Origin: Streptomyces albidoflavus
GTDB taxonomy: Bacteria; Actinomycetota; Actinomycetes; Streptomycetales; Streptomycetaceae
NCBI RefSeq assembly: GCF_000719955.1
Contig: NZ_JOII01000055.1
Span: 1-19,320, forward strand
Direction of reading: 5' to 3'
Length of the DNA stretch: 19,320 nucleotides
Shown: piece by piece, positions 1 through 11,497 of the stretch
How the letters are laid out: every line of letters starts with the position of its first letter
How positions within the stretch are numbered: the first letter of the stretch is position 1
Program-made: the position numbers and the translations under genes
The notes under the pieces: generated by a model
The model's input: the letters and a program-made list of their open reading frames with translations, nothing else
The model's database searches: none
What the model was told of the DNA's origin: nothing

Positions 1-2706
<2,706 letters not shown>

Positions 2707-2714
<8 letters not shown>

Positions 2715-3828
2715 CGAGTACGGACTGAAGCGACACTTCAACGGCGAGGCCGCCCGCCTCATCGGCGGGAAGATCCGCGCCCTCCACCCCGAGTTCGACG
2801 TCGAGGCGTACGCCGGAGAGGTCGAGCAGCGCATCCCCGGCAAGGAACTCAAGGACCGCGTCCTGGTCCTGGCCGAGGGACTGCGTACCCGGCTGCCCGG
2901 CGGCTACCCGGACGCCCTGCCCCTCCTCCTCGGCACCCTGGGCGACGAACTGGCCGAGGGCGAGGGCATGTTCAACACCAGCTGGTACCTGATGCCGGTC
3001 GCCAGGTTCGTCGAGGAGTACGGCCTCGACCACCCGGAGCTGTCCCTCGACGCCATCGAGGCGATCACCCGCTGCCACACCGGCGAGTACGCGATCCGGC
3101 CCTACATCGAGCAGCACCACCCCCGGACGATGAAGCGCGTCGCCGAGTGGGCGCTCAGCCCCAGCCACAACGTGCGCCGCCTGGCGAGCGAGGGCGTCCG
3201 CCCCCGCCTGCCCTGGGCCCGCACCCTGGACATCTTCGTCCAGGACCCGGCCCCCGTCCTGGCGATCCTCGAACCGCTGCGCAGCGACCCCTCGGAGTAC
3301 GTCCGCAAGTCCGTCGCCAACAACCTCAACGACATCGCCAAGGACCACCCGGAGACCGCCCTCGCCACCGCCCTGCGCTGGCTGGAGGAGAGCCCCACCC
3401 CCGAGACCGAATGGACCGTCAAACACGGCCTGCGCACCCTGGTCAAGAAGGGCAACCAGCAGGCCCTGGCACTGCTGGGCGCCACCGGGGGAGAGCACGT
3501 CCAGGTGGACCGGCTGTCCCTCACCCCGCAGGCGGTCACCGTCGGCGACACCGTCGTCATCGACGTGGACCTCGCCAACACCGACGACCGCCCCCACAGC
3601 GTCACCGTCGACTACGTCGTCCACCACGTACGCAAGAACGGCCGCAGCATCCCCAAGGTGTTCAAGCTGACGACACTCGAACTCGCCGCCGGGGAACGCC
3701 GCAGCCTGCGCAAGTCCCACCCCCTCAGGGAGGTACAGACCCGCAAGTACTACCCCGGCGAGCACGCCGTCGACATCCAGGTCAACGGCCTGGTCAAGGC
3801 CACCGAGAGATTCGGGCTGCGCACATGA
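2707..3828 (+). CDS. alkC: AlkC-type DNA alkylation repair protein (HEAT-like repeats plus Ig-like domain)
   Basis: A 373-residue protein of the AlkC/AlkD DNA glycosylase superfamily. Residues 1 to about 245 are helical HEAT-like repeats. They carry the family signatures GEYAIRPY (125-132) and NVRRLASEGVRPRLPW (155-170). Residues about 265-370 are beta-rich and fit the C-terminal Ig-like domain found in part of the AlkC family. Known AlkC enzymes excise N3-methylated bases (3-methyladenine, 3-methylcytosine) without flipping them out of the helix. E127 in GEYAIRPY is likely catalytic by family analogy, which I cannot verify here. The ATG overlaps the KS-AT stop by 8 bases and has GAGAAGG about 10 bases upstream. 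Its stop overlaps the next start as ATGA. Being translationally coupled between two PKS halves suggests self-protection against a DNA-reactive product, or at least strict co-expression. Confidence 0.88.
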
Positions 3829-6800
3829 GCGGCGCCCGGGTCCACCTCACCGCCGCCGATCCGCTGGTCGCCGACCACCGGATCGGCGGCACCCCGGTCG
3901 TCGCGGCCGCGGCGCAGATCGACCTCCTGCTCCGCGCCTGCGACGCCGCCCGGCCGGACCGGGTCCGCACACTGGAGCACGTCGCCTTCCGGGCGCCGCT
4001 GCGGGTGACCGGACCCGGGACCGTACTGGACGTCACCACCGACGACGGGCGGTGCGCACTGCGCTGCGACGGCACCGAGTACGCCACCGCCCGCCACCGT
4101 GACGCCCCCCTGCCGCCGCCCCGCTACCTCGACGTGGCCGGACTGGGCGCGGGGTGCGCGGAACCGGTGCCGCTCGCCGGGCTGGACGCCTGGCGGCGGG
4201 CCAGCGGCATCACCTACGGCCCCGCCTACCGGGCGATACGTTCCGCGCGCCGGGGGCCCGGCCGGATACTGGCCGTGGTGCGCGCCGGCGACGACACCAC
4301 CTGCGCGCCGGCGTTCGTGCCGCCGCCGCTGCTCGACAGCGTCTTCCAGGCACTCGGCCTGCTCGACGCCGGAGCCGCCGGGGCCTGCCTGCCCTGGTAC
4401 GTCGGCCGGATCACCGCCCGCCGCCGCATCACGGGAACGGTGCTCGCCCTCGTCGAGCGGGAGGCGGGCGAGGAGCCCGCGAACGGGGCCGTACGCGGCC
4501 GGGCCACCGTCTGCAACCAGCAGGGAGAAGTCCTCCTCGAACTCGACCGCATCACCCTGAAGTCCGCCGCGCCGCCCGCCCCCGACCCGCTGCCCTCGCC
4601 CACCACCCACCTCATCGAGACGGTCGGCTGGCGCCGGAGCGAGACGGCCGGCCCGCCACCGGACGGCGAGGGCGCCGTCCTGCTCGTCGCCGCCGACGAC
4701 CGGACCCCCGCCGGGCTCCGGCCCGACATCCGCCTGACGCCCGGCGAACTGACGCCGGAACGACTCGACGAGGCCCTCGCCCCACACACCCTCCACGAGG
4801 TGGTCTACGTCGCCCCCGAGGGCCTGTCCGGTGCCGGGCCCGCGACCGAGGCGCTCCAACGGGTCTTCGCCCTCGTACGGCACCTGGCGGCCCGCCCGCC
4901 GATGCCCCGGCTGCTGATCGTCACCACCGGCGCCCACCAGGTCAGCGGCGACGAGGCACCCGACCCCTTCATGACCGCCCTGTGGGGCCTGGGCCGCACC
5001 CTGCGCGTGGAGCACCCCCGCACCACCGTGCGCCTCGCCGACCTGGAACCCGGCACCACCGCCCCGCTCCCGGCCATCCCGTACGGGCAGGACGAACTCG
5101 CCCTGCGGGACGGCACCTGGCACACCCCCACCACGGAACCCCAGCAGCCCCTCCCGGCCACCCCGCCCCGCCTGAGCGGCGGCCGCTTCCTGATCACCGG
5201 CGGCATGGGCGCCATCGGCCTGCGGGTCGCCGAACTCCTCGCCGACGAGGGCTGCGCCCACCTGACCCTGGTCGGCCGGACCGTCCCCGACGAAGGCGAG
5301 CGACGCCACCGGCTCGACCGGCTCGGAACCCGCTGCGCCCTCGACATCGTCGCCGCCGACGTACGCGACCTGCCCGCTCTCCTCGCCGACGCCCCGCGCT
5401 TCGACGGCGTCTTCCACACCGCCGGGGTGCTCCGCGACGGCCTGGCCCGCGGCCTGACACCGCAGCGGATCGCCGAGGTGCTCGGCCCCAAGGCCGGCGG
5501 CGCGCACGCGCTCGCCGAACTGACCGCCGCCCACGAACCGCCCGGCTTCGTCGCCCTCTTCTCCTCCGTCGCCGCGGTACGCGCCAACCTCGGCCAGAGC
5601 GCCTACGCCGCCGCCAACGCCTACCTGGACGGCTTCGCCGCCCGCCAGCGCGCCGCCGGCCGCCCCTGGTACAGCCTCGGCTGGGGGCTGTGGACGGTCG
5701 GCATGGGCGAGGACGTCGCCCCCCGGGCCGCCACCCACGGCGTGCCCGCCCTCACCCCGGACGACGGCGCCGCCCTGCTGCGTACCGTCCTCGGCCGCCC
5801 GCCCGCCCACTACGTCCTGTCCGCCACCGCGCAAGCGAAGGGTGAACCCATGACCGCCGCCGTCGAACCGGAAACCGGGCTCTGGCCCCACCTGGCCGCC
5901 GCACTGCGGAAAATTCTCCACGTCACCGAGGTCTCCCCGGACGACGACCTGCTGGAGATGGGCCTCGACTCGATGATGGCGGTCGAACTCGCCGCCGCTC
6001 TCTCCGGCAGCGGCCTCGACGTCGACCCGATGGTCTTCTTCGAGCACAGCCGCGTCAGCCTCCTCCTCGCCAGCCTGGAGAAACTGCCCCGCAGCGGCCA
6101 GGAGCCCGAAGCCACCGCACCCGCACCCGCTCCCGCCGTGAATCCCGTCGTCCCCGCACCCCCGCCGCCCGCCCCGGAACCCCACCGGCCGGCCCCCGCA
6201 CCCGCCGGCACTTTCGTCCCCGACTGGGACCGCTACCGCACCCCGGCCCCCGGCCCCGCCAGGCCCGCTCCCGCCGCCCCCGCCGGCCGAGCGCCGCGCC
6301 CGCCCCGGCCTGCCGACGACCGGGCCGCCGCCCGCGTCCCCCGCCGGACGCTGCCCGGCCGGCTCCGCAACGCCTCCGGCGGCAGCTTCCTCGACCGGCG
6401 CATCGACGCGCTCTCCGAGGAGGACCGCCTGATCGTCGCCCGGGACGAGTACTTCTACGAGCCCGTCATCGAGCAGGCCGAGGGCGCGCGCATCAAGTTC
6501 GACGGCCGCTGGTTCCTCAACTTCGCCTCGTACAGCTACCTCGGCCTGATCGGGCACGACTACATCGACCAGCGGGCCCTGGACGCCGTGGAACGGCACG
6601 GCACCGGCGCCCACGGCGTACGGCTGCTCGCCGGCACCCTCCACCTCCACCGGGAACTGGAACTGGCCCTCGCCCGGTTCCTCGGGGCGGAGGACGCCAT
6701 CGTCTACTCCAGCGGGTACATGGCCAACGTGGCCACCGTGGGCGCCCTCGTCGGCCCCGGCGACGTCATCATCGGCGACGTCTACAACCACGCCAGCATC

Positions 6801-7571
6801 CTCGACGGGTACCGGCTCTCCGGCGCCGACGCCATCACCTACGCGCACAACGACCTCGCCGACCTGGAACGGGCCCTGAAGAAGGCCGGGGACGCCGGCC
6901 GGCTGGTGGTGACCGACGCCGTCTTCAGCATGGACGGCGACGTCGCCGACCTGCCGGGCATCGTCGACCTCTGCGAGCGCTACGACGCCCCGCTCATGGT
7001 CGACGAGGCGCACAGCCTCGGCGTCCTCGGCGACACCGGGCGCGGCATCACCGAGCACTTCGGCCTCGACCCGGACCGCGTCGACGTCAAGATGGGCACG
7101 CTCTCCAAGACCGTGCCCAGCGCGGGCGGTTACGTCGCCGGCTCCCGCGACCTGATCTTCGCCCTGAAGAACAACGCGCGGGGCTGGATGTTCTCGGCCG
7201 CCGCCACCCCCGCCCAGATCGCCGCGGCCAAGGCGGCGATCGAGGTGATCGAGGCCGCTCCCGAACGCGTCCGCGAACTGCGGGCCAGAACCACGCGGTA
7301 CCGCGAGCGGCTGCGCGCCCTCGGCTTCGACACGCTGACCGGCGAAACCCCGGTGGTCCCGGTCATCTGCGGCAGCGCCGAGCAGGCGGGCGCCATGGCC
7401 CGGCTCTGCCAGCTCGACGGGCTGTTCGTGCAGCCCATCGTCTACCCGGCCGTGCCGCGGACCCTGCCCCGCCTGCGCACCATCGTCAACCTCGACCACT
7501 CCGAGGCCGACCTCGACACGGCGGTCGACGTGCTGGAGAAGGCCGGCCGCGCCTGCGGCCTTCTTCCCTGA
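3825..7571 (+). CDS. PKS DH-KR-ACP fused to PLP-dependent alpha-oxoamine synthase
   Basis: A 1,248-residue multidomain protein. The dehydratase (about 1-250) has H18 in HRIGG, GITYGPAYR (128-136) and D171/Q175 in LLDSVFQAL; the usual Pro after HxxxG is Ala. A ketoreductase half lacking the nucleotide motif (about 265-440) precedes the catalytic KR: GGMGAIG (459-465), Ser580/581, Y594 and N598. The KR has LRD where B-type KRs have LDD, the last Asp being kept. The ACP is about 685-755 with phosphopantetheine Ser716 in GLDSM. A Pro/Ala-rich linker (about 758-845) leads to an alpha-oxoamine synthase (about 850-1,248) with DEAHSLG (D1060, which would contact the PLP pyridine nitrogen) and PLP-binding K1095 in GTLSKT. 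Such domains condense an acyl thioester with an amino acid, losing CO2. There is no thioesterase or ER domain, so this domain is the probable chain-release step. The start overlaps the alkC stop as ATGA. Confidence 0.92.
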   Translation: MSGARVHLTAADPLVADHRIGGTPVVAAAAQIDLLLRACDAARPDRVRTLEHVAFRAPLRVTGPGTVLDVTTDDGRCALRCDGTEYATARHRDAPLPPPRYLDVAGLGAGCAEPVPLAGLDAWRRASGITYGPAYRAIRSARRGPGRILAVVRAGDDTTCAPAFVPPPLLDSVFQALGLLDAGAAGACLPWYVGRITARRRITGTVLALVEREAGEEPANGAVRGRATVCNQQGEVLLELDRITLKSAAPPAPDPLPSPTTHLIETVGWRRSETAGPPPDGEGAVLLVAADDRTPAGLRPDIRLTPGELTPERLDEALAPHTLHEVVYVAPEGLSGAGPATEALQRVFALVRHLAARPPMPRLLIVTTGAHQVSGDEAPDPFMTALWGLGRTLRVEHPRTTVRLADLEPGTTAPLPAIPYGQDELALRDGTWHTPTTEPQQPLPATPPRLSGGRFLITGGMGAIGLRVAELLADEGCAHLTLVGRTVPDEGERRHRLDRLGTRCALDIVAADVRDLPALLADAPRFDGVFHTAGVLRDGLARGLTPQRIAEVLGPKAGGAHALAELTAAHEPPGFVALFSSVAAVRANLGQSAYAAANAYLDGFAARQRAAGRPWYSLGWGLWTVGMGEDVAPRAATHGVPALTPDDGAALLRTVLGRPPAHYVLSATAQAKGEPMTAAVEPETGLWPHLAAALRKILHVTEVSPDDDLLEMGLDSMMAVELAAALSGSGLDVDPMVFFEHSRVSLLLASLEKLPRSGQEPEATAPAPAPAVNPVVPAPPPPAPEPHRPAPAPAGTFVPDWDRYRTPAPGPARPAPAAPAGRAPRPPRPADDRAAARVPRRTLPGRLRNASGGSFLDRRIDALSEEDRLIVARDEYFYEPVIEQAEGARIKFDGRWFLNFASYSYLGLIGHDYIDQRALDAVERHGTGAHGVRLLAGTLHLHRELELALARFLGAEDAIVYSSGYMANVATVGALVGPGDVIIGDVYNHASILDGYRLSGADAITYAHNDLADLERALKKAGDAGRLVVTDAVFSMDGDVADLPGIVDLCERYDAPLMVDEAHSLGVLGDTGRGITEHFGLDPDRVDVKMGTLSKTVPSAGGYVAGSRDLIFALKNNARGWMFSAAATPAQIAAAKAAIEVIEAAPERVRELRARTTRYRERLRALGFDTLTGETPVVPVICGSAEQAGAMARLCQLDGLFVQPIVYPAVPRTLPRLRTIVNLDHSEADLDTAVDVLEKAGRACGLLP

Positions 7572-7636
7572 CCAAGCGACACCAGACTCTCCTCAGGACA
7601 CGGAACACAGGATTCAGGACACCCAGGGGGTAGGAC

Positions 7637-7945
7637 ATGACCGACATCGATGCCGCGGCGTTCTTCGCCGCAGTGCTGAAGACCATCGCCTCGACCCGCA
7701 ACAACGGCGCCGGCCCCGAGGAGCACACGCAGGGCGTGGTGGAGCCGGCCGGCCGCATCCGCGCCGTCGAGCAGGAGGCCGCCGACCGGCGCCTCACCAC
7801 CGGCGAGGCCGGAGAGGTCCTGGACCTCCTGGAGACCACCTTCCGGACCAAGCGCACCCCCGACGAGGAGCGGGAGTACTACCTCCAGTACATCGAGAAG
7901 GTCTCCGGGGTCAGCCGCGCCTCGCTGGGAGTGTCCGCCCCGTGA
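7637..7945 (+). CDS. Small hypothetical protein in the PKS operon
   Basis: A 102-residue, acidic, probably all-helical protein that I do not recognise. It has no signal peptide, membrane segment or Cys residues. The central stretch (about 35-70) is rich in Glu, Ala and Leu, and charged residues dominate 68-90. The start is an ATG with a strong purine-rich ribosome site (AGGGGGTAGGA) a few bases upstream. The stop overlaps the GTG of the deacetylase-like gene as GTGA, so the two are probably translationally coupled. This is firm support for it being a real gene and hints at a partnership with that enzyme. Its role is unknown; a small accessory or chaperone subunit is possible but not shown. 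Confidence 0.8.
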   Translation: MTDIDAAAFFAAVLKTIASTRNNGAGPEEHTQGVVEPAGRIRAVEQEAADRRLTTGEAGEVLDLLETTFRTKRTPDEEREYYLQYIEKVSGVSRASLGVSAP

Positions 7946-9090
7946 ACGCCCCCCGCGCCGCCTGGTACAGCCACGAGCTGTGCCACTGGCACGATCCCGG
8001 GGCCGGATCGGGCTACCTGCCCGTCGGCCCCGGCATCGAGCCGCTGCGGCAGTTCGCCGTCGATCCCGACCTGCGGCGCGCCGAGGGCCTGGTCCGGGCC
8101 TCCGGGGTGATGGACCACTTCACGGCCGTGACCCCGCTGCCCGCCACCGACGAGGAGCTCCTGCGGGTGCACGTGCCCGAGCACCTCGAACGCGTCGAGG
8201 CGGCCTCCGCGGCGGGCGCCGGCGACGCGGGCGTGTACGCCCACGTCAACTACCACAGCGCGCACGCCGCACGGCTGGCCGCCGGCGCGTGCGCGCAGGC
8301 CGCCATCGCCGTCGTGGAGGGGCGCTTCGAGCGGGCGTACTGCCTGGTGCGACCACCCGGCCACCACGCCGAACCGGACCGCGCCATGGCCCTCTGCCTC
8401 TACAACAACCTGGCGGTCGCCGCCCGCACCGCCCAGCGCCACGGCGTGCGCCGGGTGCTGGTCCTGGACTGGGACGTCCACCACGGCAACGGCCTCCAGC
8501 GGGTCTTCTACGACGACCCGGACGTGCTGTACATCTCCCTCCACCAGGACGGGCTCTTCCCGGCCGCCTCCGGCCGCGTGCTGGAGACCGGCACCGGGAA
8601 GGGCACCGGCCGCACCCTCAACGTGCCGCTGCCGGCCGGCAGCGGACACGGGGCGTACATCGCCGCGCTCGACCAGGTCGTCGAACCCGCGGCCCGCGCC
8701 TTCCGGCCCGAACTGATCCTGGTCGCGGCCGGCGTCGACGCCGGCGCCCACGACCCGATGGGCCGGATGATGTGCACCAGCCGCACCTTCCACGCCCTGT
8801 CCTCGGCCCTGTGCCGCCTGGCGGACGAGCTGGCGGGCGGCAGGATCGTCTTCGCCCACGAGGGCGGCTACTCGGCCTGGTACCAGCCGACGCTGGTGCT
8901 CGCGACGGCCGCCGCCATCGCGGGGCTCCCCGCTCCGCACGACCCGTTCCTGCACGCGCTGGAGCACCTGCCCGGCCAGCGCCTGCAACCCCACCAGAGC
9001 CGGGTCCTCACCCACCTGCGCGACCACCACCCGCTCCTTACCGGCCAGGGAACCCCCGTCGGTGCGGCACCCGGAGGGGCCGATGGATGA
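7942..9090 (+). CDS. Histone deacetylase / acetylpolyamine amidohydrolase family enzyme
   Basis: A 382-residue Zn-dependent deacetylase of the arginase-deacetylase fold, class II HDAC-like. RPPGHHAE gives the catalytic His pair H141/H142. DWDVHHGNG supplies zinc ligands D178 and H180, and VDAGAHDP supplies the third, D266. EGGY (307-310) carries the transition-state Tyr310. All catalytic residues are present, so it should be active. Family members remove acetyl groups from polyamines, lysine or other N-acetyl amines. In a biosynthetic operon with an alpha-amino-ketone-forming synthase, a plausible but inferred role is removal of an N-acyl group from an intermediate or inactive precursor. The GTG start overlaps the previous stop (GTGA) and has GGGAG 9 bases upstream. 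Its stop overlaps the thioesterase ATG by 8 bases. Confidence 0.9.
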   Translation: MNAPRAAWYSHELCHWHDPGAGSGYLPVGPGIEPLRQFAVDPDLRRAEGLVRASGVMDHFTAVTPLPATDEELLRVHVPEHLERVEAASAAGAGDAGVYAHVNYHSAHAARLAAGACAQAAIAVVEGRFERAYCLVRPPGHHAEPDRAMALCLYNNLAVAARTAQRHGVRRVLVLDWDVHHGNGLQRVFYDDPDVLYISLHQDGLFPAASGRVLETGTGKGTGRTLNVPLPAGSGHGAYIAALDQVVEPAARAFRPELILVAAGVDAGAHDPMGRMMCTSRTFHALSSALCRLADELAGGRIVFAHEGGYSAWYQPTLVLATAAAIAGLPAPHDPFLHALEHLPGQRLQPHQSRVLTHLRDHHPLLTGQGTPVGAAPGGADG

Positions 9091-9925
9091 CTGGTGGCTG
9101 AGAGCGGGCGCCGGGGCGGGCGCGACCGGCGAGCGGGCCCGGCGCCGCGTGGTCGCCCTCCCGCACGCCGGAGGCTGGCCCTCCGCGTTCCGCAGCTGGT
9201 GGCAGGTGCTGCCGCCCGACGCCGAACTGCTCGTCGCCCAGTTACCGGGCCGCGGGGCGCGCCTGGGCGAGACGCCCCTCACCTCCGTCGAGCCGCTCGT
9301 CGAGGCACTCAGCCGCGAACTCGCGGAACGCGACCCGCTGCCCTACACGGTGGTCGGCCACAGCTTCGGCAGCGTCCTCGGCTACGAACTGACCCGCGCC
9401 ATGGAACAGAAGGGCCTCGCCCCCGACCTGCTCGCCGTCTCCGCCCGCCAGCCGCCCTGCTTCCCGAGCCTGCCGCCCTTCGCCCACCTCCGCAGTGACG
9501 CCCAGTTGCTGGAGCACCTGACGGAGATCGGCGGGATGGCCCCGCAGCTCATGACCCGGCCGGAGCTTGTCCAGCCCGCCCTGCGCGCCATCCGCGCCGA
9601 CCTGGAGGCGATGGAGCGCCACCAGCGGCCCCTCACCGGGACCGGCGTGCCGATCCTCGCCCTCGGCGCCGTCGACGATCCGGTCGTCGTCGCCGAGCGC
9701 CTTCACCTGTGGTCCCTGGAGACGACCGGTGGCTTCCACCGGTCCCTGTACACCGGCGGCCACTTCTACCTGTACGCCCACGCCAACGCGGCGGCCATCG
9801 CCCGCCGCCTGTTGGCCGACCGCCCCGGCCCGACGGCCGGACACCCTGCCCCACCGACGCCGGGCCGCCCGGTCCCCGTACCGGACGGCGTCCCGGCGCC
9901 ATCTCCCCGAAAGGAAACACCTTGA
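9083..9925 (+). CDS. Type II thioesterase (alpha/beta hydrolase)
   Basis: A 280-residue stand-alone thioesterase of the kind found in PKS and NRPS clusters, which normally clears misprimed or stalled acyl chains from carrier proteins. The triad is visible: nucleophile S94 in GHSFGS (most relatives have GHSMGA), D199 in GAVDDP, and H227 in GGHFY. The early LPHAGGWPSAFRSW and LPGRGAR motifs are typical of the family. I chose the ATG at 9,083 over the upstream GTG at 9,062 because GGAGGGG sits directly before it. The C-terminal 30 residues are Pro-rich. Leucine 54 is encoded by TTA (9,242-9,244), which in Streptomyces needs the bldA tRNA and ties expression to development. The stop overlaps the exporter's TTG start. 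Confidence 0.9.
   Translation: MDDWWLRAGAGAGATGERARRRVVALPHAGGWPSAFRSWWQVLPPDAELLVAQLPGRGARLGETPLTSVEPLVEALSRELAERDPLPYTVVGHSFGSVLGYELTRAMEQKGLAPDLLAVSARQPPCFPSLPPFAHLRSDAQLLEHLTEIGGMAPQLMTRPELVQPALRAIRADLEAMERHQRPLTGTGVPILALGAVDDPVVVAERLHLWSLETTGGFHRSLYTGGHFYLYAHANAAAIARRLLADRPGPTAGHPAPPTPGRPVPVPDGVPAPSPRKETP
9242..9244 (+). promoter_or_regulatory. In-frame TTA (bldA-dependent) codon in the thioesterase gene
   Basis: A leucine TTA codon lies in frame in GCC CAG TTA CCG GGC, encoding the AQLPG stretch of the thioesterase. In Streptomyces this codon is read by the developmentally regulated bldA tRNA, so it can delay expression. By polarity it might also affect the overlapping exporter gene. 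Confidence 0.8.
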
Positions 9926-11478
9926 GCACCATCGCCGACATCCCCGCCAAGGCAGGGCCGAAGGAGTGGCTGGGGCTGGCCGTGCTGGCGCTGCCCACGC
10001 TGCTGCTGTCGATCGACGTGAGCGTGTTGCACCTGGCCGTGCCCCACATCAGCGAGGCGCTGAACCCCTCGGCCTCCCAGATGCTGTGGATCATCGACAT
10101 CTACGGCTTCCTGATCGCCGGGTTCCTGGTCACGATGGGCACCCTCGGTGACCGCATCGGCCGCCGCAAGCTGCTGCTGATCGGCGCCGCCGCCTTCGGC
10201 CTCGCCTCCGTCGCCGCCGCCTACGCCGACGACCCGGCGCTGCTGATCGCGGCCCGCGCCCTGCTGGGCGTCGCCGGTGCCACGCTGATGCCCTCCACGC
10301 TGGCCCTGATCAGCAACATGTTCGCCGACGCGCGCCAGCGCGGCATGGCCATCGCCATCTGGGTCACCATGTTCTCGGTCGGCATCGCGCTCGGCCCGGT
10401 GGTCGGCGGGGCCATGCTGGAGTACTTCTGGTGGGGCTCGGTCTTCCTGCTCGGCGTGCCGATCATGGGGCTCCTGCTGGTGGCGGGCCCCGTCCTGCTG
10501 CCCGAGTACCGCGACGAGAACGCCGGCCGCCTCGACCTGACCAGCGCTCTGCTCTCCCTCGTCGCCATCCTGCCGGTGATCTACGGACTCAAGGAACTGG
10601 CCAAGGACGGCCTGGCCGTGCTGCCGCCGCTGGCCCTCGTCGCCGGTGCGGCCCTCGCGGTGGTCTTCGTCCGCCGGCAGCGCACCCTGGACAGCCCGCT
10701 GATGGACTTCCGCCTCTTCCGCAACCCGACCTTCCGCACCGCCCTCGTGACCCTGCTGCTCAGCATGCTGGTGGCGGGCGGGACCTACCTGCTGGTGACC
10801 CAGTACCTGCAACTGGTCGGCGGGCTCTCCCCGATGACGGCGGGGCTGTACCTGCTGCCGGCGGCCTTCGCGCTGATCGTCACCTCCGTGATCTCCCCGA
10901 TCGCCGCGAGCAGGTTCCGCCCCGCCCACGTGGTGGCGGCGGGCCTGGTGGTCTCCGCCCTCGGCCACGTCATGCTGGCCACGGCCGACAGCACGTCGGG
11001 AATAGCCCAGGTGGTGACCGGCTTCGCCTTCGTCTACGGCGGCGGCGGACCGCTGGTCGCCCTCGGCACCGACATCGTGGTCGGGTCCGCCCCGCCCGAG
11101 CAGGCCGGGTCGGCCTCGGCGGTCTCGGAGACCAGTACGGAGCTGGGCATGGCCCTCGGCGTGGCCACCCTGGGCAGCCTCGGCGCGGCCGTGTACCGCG
11201 CGGGCGTCGAGCTTCCCCCGGGTGTGGGGGACGGCGCGGGCGACACCCTCGCCGGCGCGCTCGACGCGGCGAAGAGCCTGCCCGCCGAGGTGGCGTCGGC
11301 GCTCGCCGACTCCGGCCGCGCCGCCTTCACCGACGGCATGAACGCCGTCGGCGCCGTCGGGACCCTGCTCGCCCTGGGCTCCGCCGTCATGGTGGCCATG
11401 GTGATCAAGAGCCCGCCCACCGGCGCCGGCGAGGAGCCCGCCACCGGGGACGAGCCGCTGGTCAAGGCCGCGGAGTAG
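9922..11478 (+). CDS. MFS drug exporter, DHA2 (14-helix, QacA/EmrB-like) family
   Basis: A 518-residue integral membrane proton antiporter. About 14 hydrophobic segments run through the sequence. The acidic D32 of helix 1 (LSIDVSVLHLAVP) and loop motif A, GDRIGRRK (76-83), are in the expected places, and motif C-like Gly/Pro residues follow in the GIALGPVVGG helix. The start is a TTG overlapping the thioesterase stop (TTGA), preceded by AAAGGAAA. The earlier in-frame sequence is only the out-of-frame reading of the thioesterase gene. As the last gene of the PKS operon it probably exports the product or a toxic intermediate. Family members pump cationic and lipophilic drugs; the actual substrate is unknown. 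Confidence 0.92.
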   Translation: MSTIADIPAKAGPKEWLGLAVLALPTLLLSIDVSVLHLAVPHISEALNPSASQMLWIIDIYGFLIAGFLVTMGTLGDRIGRRKLLLIGAAAFGLASVAAAYADDPALLIAARALLGVAGATLMPSTLALISNMFADARQRGMAIAIWVTMFSVGIALGPVVGGAMLEYFWWGSVFLLGVPIMGLLLVAGPVLLPEYRDENAGRLDLTSALLSLVAILPVIYGLKELAKDGLAVLPPLALVAGAALAVVFVRRQRTLDSPLMDFRLFRNPTFRTALVTLLLSMLVAGGTYLLVTQYLQLVGGLSPMTAGLYLLPAAFALIVTSVISPIAASRFRPAHVVAAGLVVSALGHVMLATADSTSGIAQVVTGFAFVYGGGGPLVALGTDIVVGSAPPEQAGSASAVSETSTELGMALGVATLGSLGAAVYRAGVELPPGVGDGAGDTLAGALDAAKSLPAEVASALADSGRAAFTDGMNAVGAVGTLLALGSAVMVAMVIKSPPTGAGEEPATGDEPLVKAAE

Positions 11479-11497
11479 CCGTCCCCCCGAGAACGGA

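Noticed and set aside
5838..6372. An enoylreductase or thioesterase domain inside the PKS
   Set aside because: The stretch after the KR holds only the ACP and a Pro/Ala-rich linker, and the following domain is clearly a PLP-dependent AOS.
3750..7499. Very long open frame on the minus strand opposite the DH-KR-ACP-AOS gene
   Set aside because: Its Gly/Val/Asp-rich composition is what GC-rich codons give when read backwards. The plus strand has complete PKS and AOS motifs, and the minus frame has none.
9037..9043. A TTA string near the end of the deacetylase-like gene
   Set aside because: It spans two codons (CTT ACC) and is not an in-frame TTA codon.
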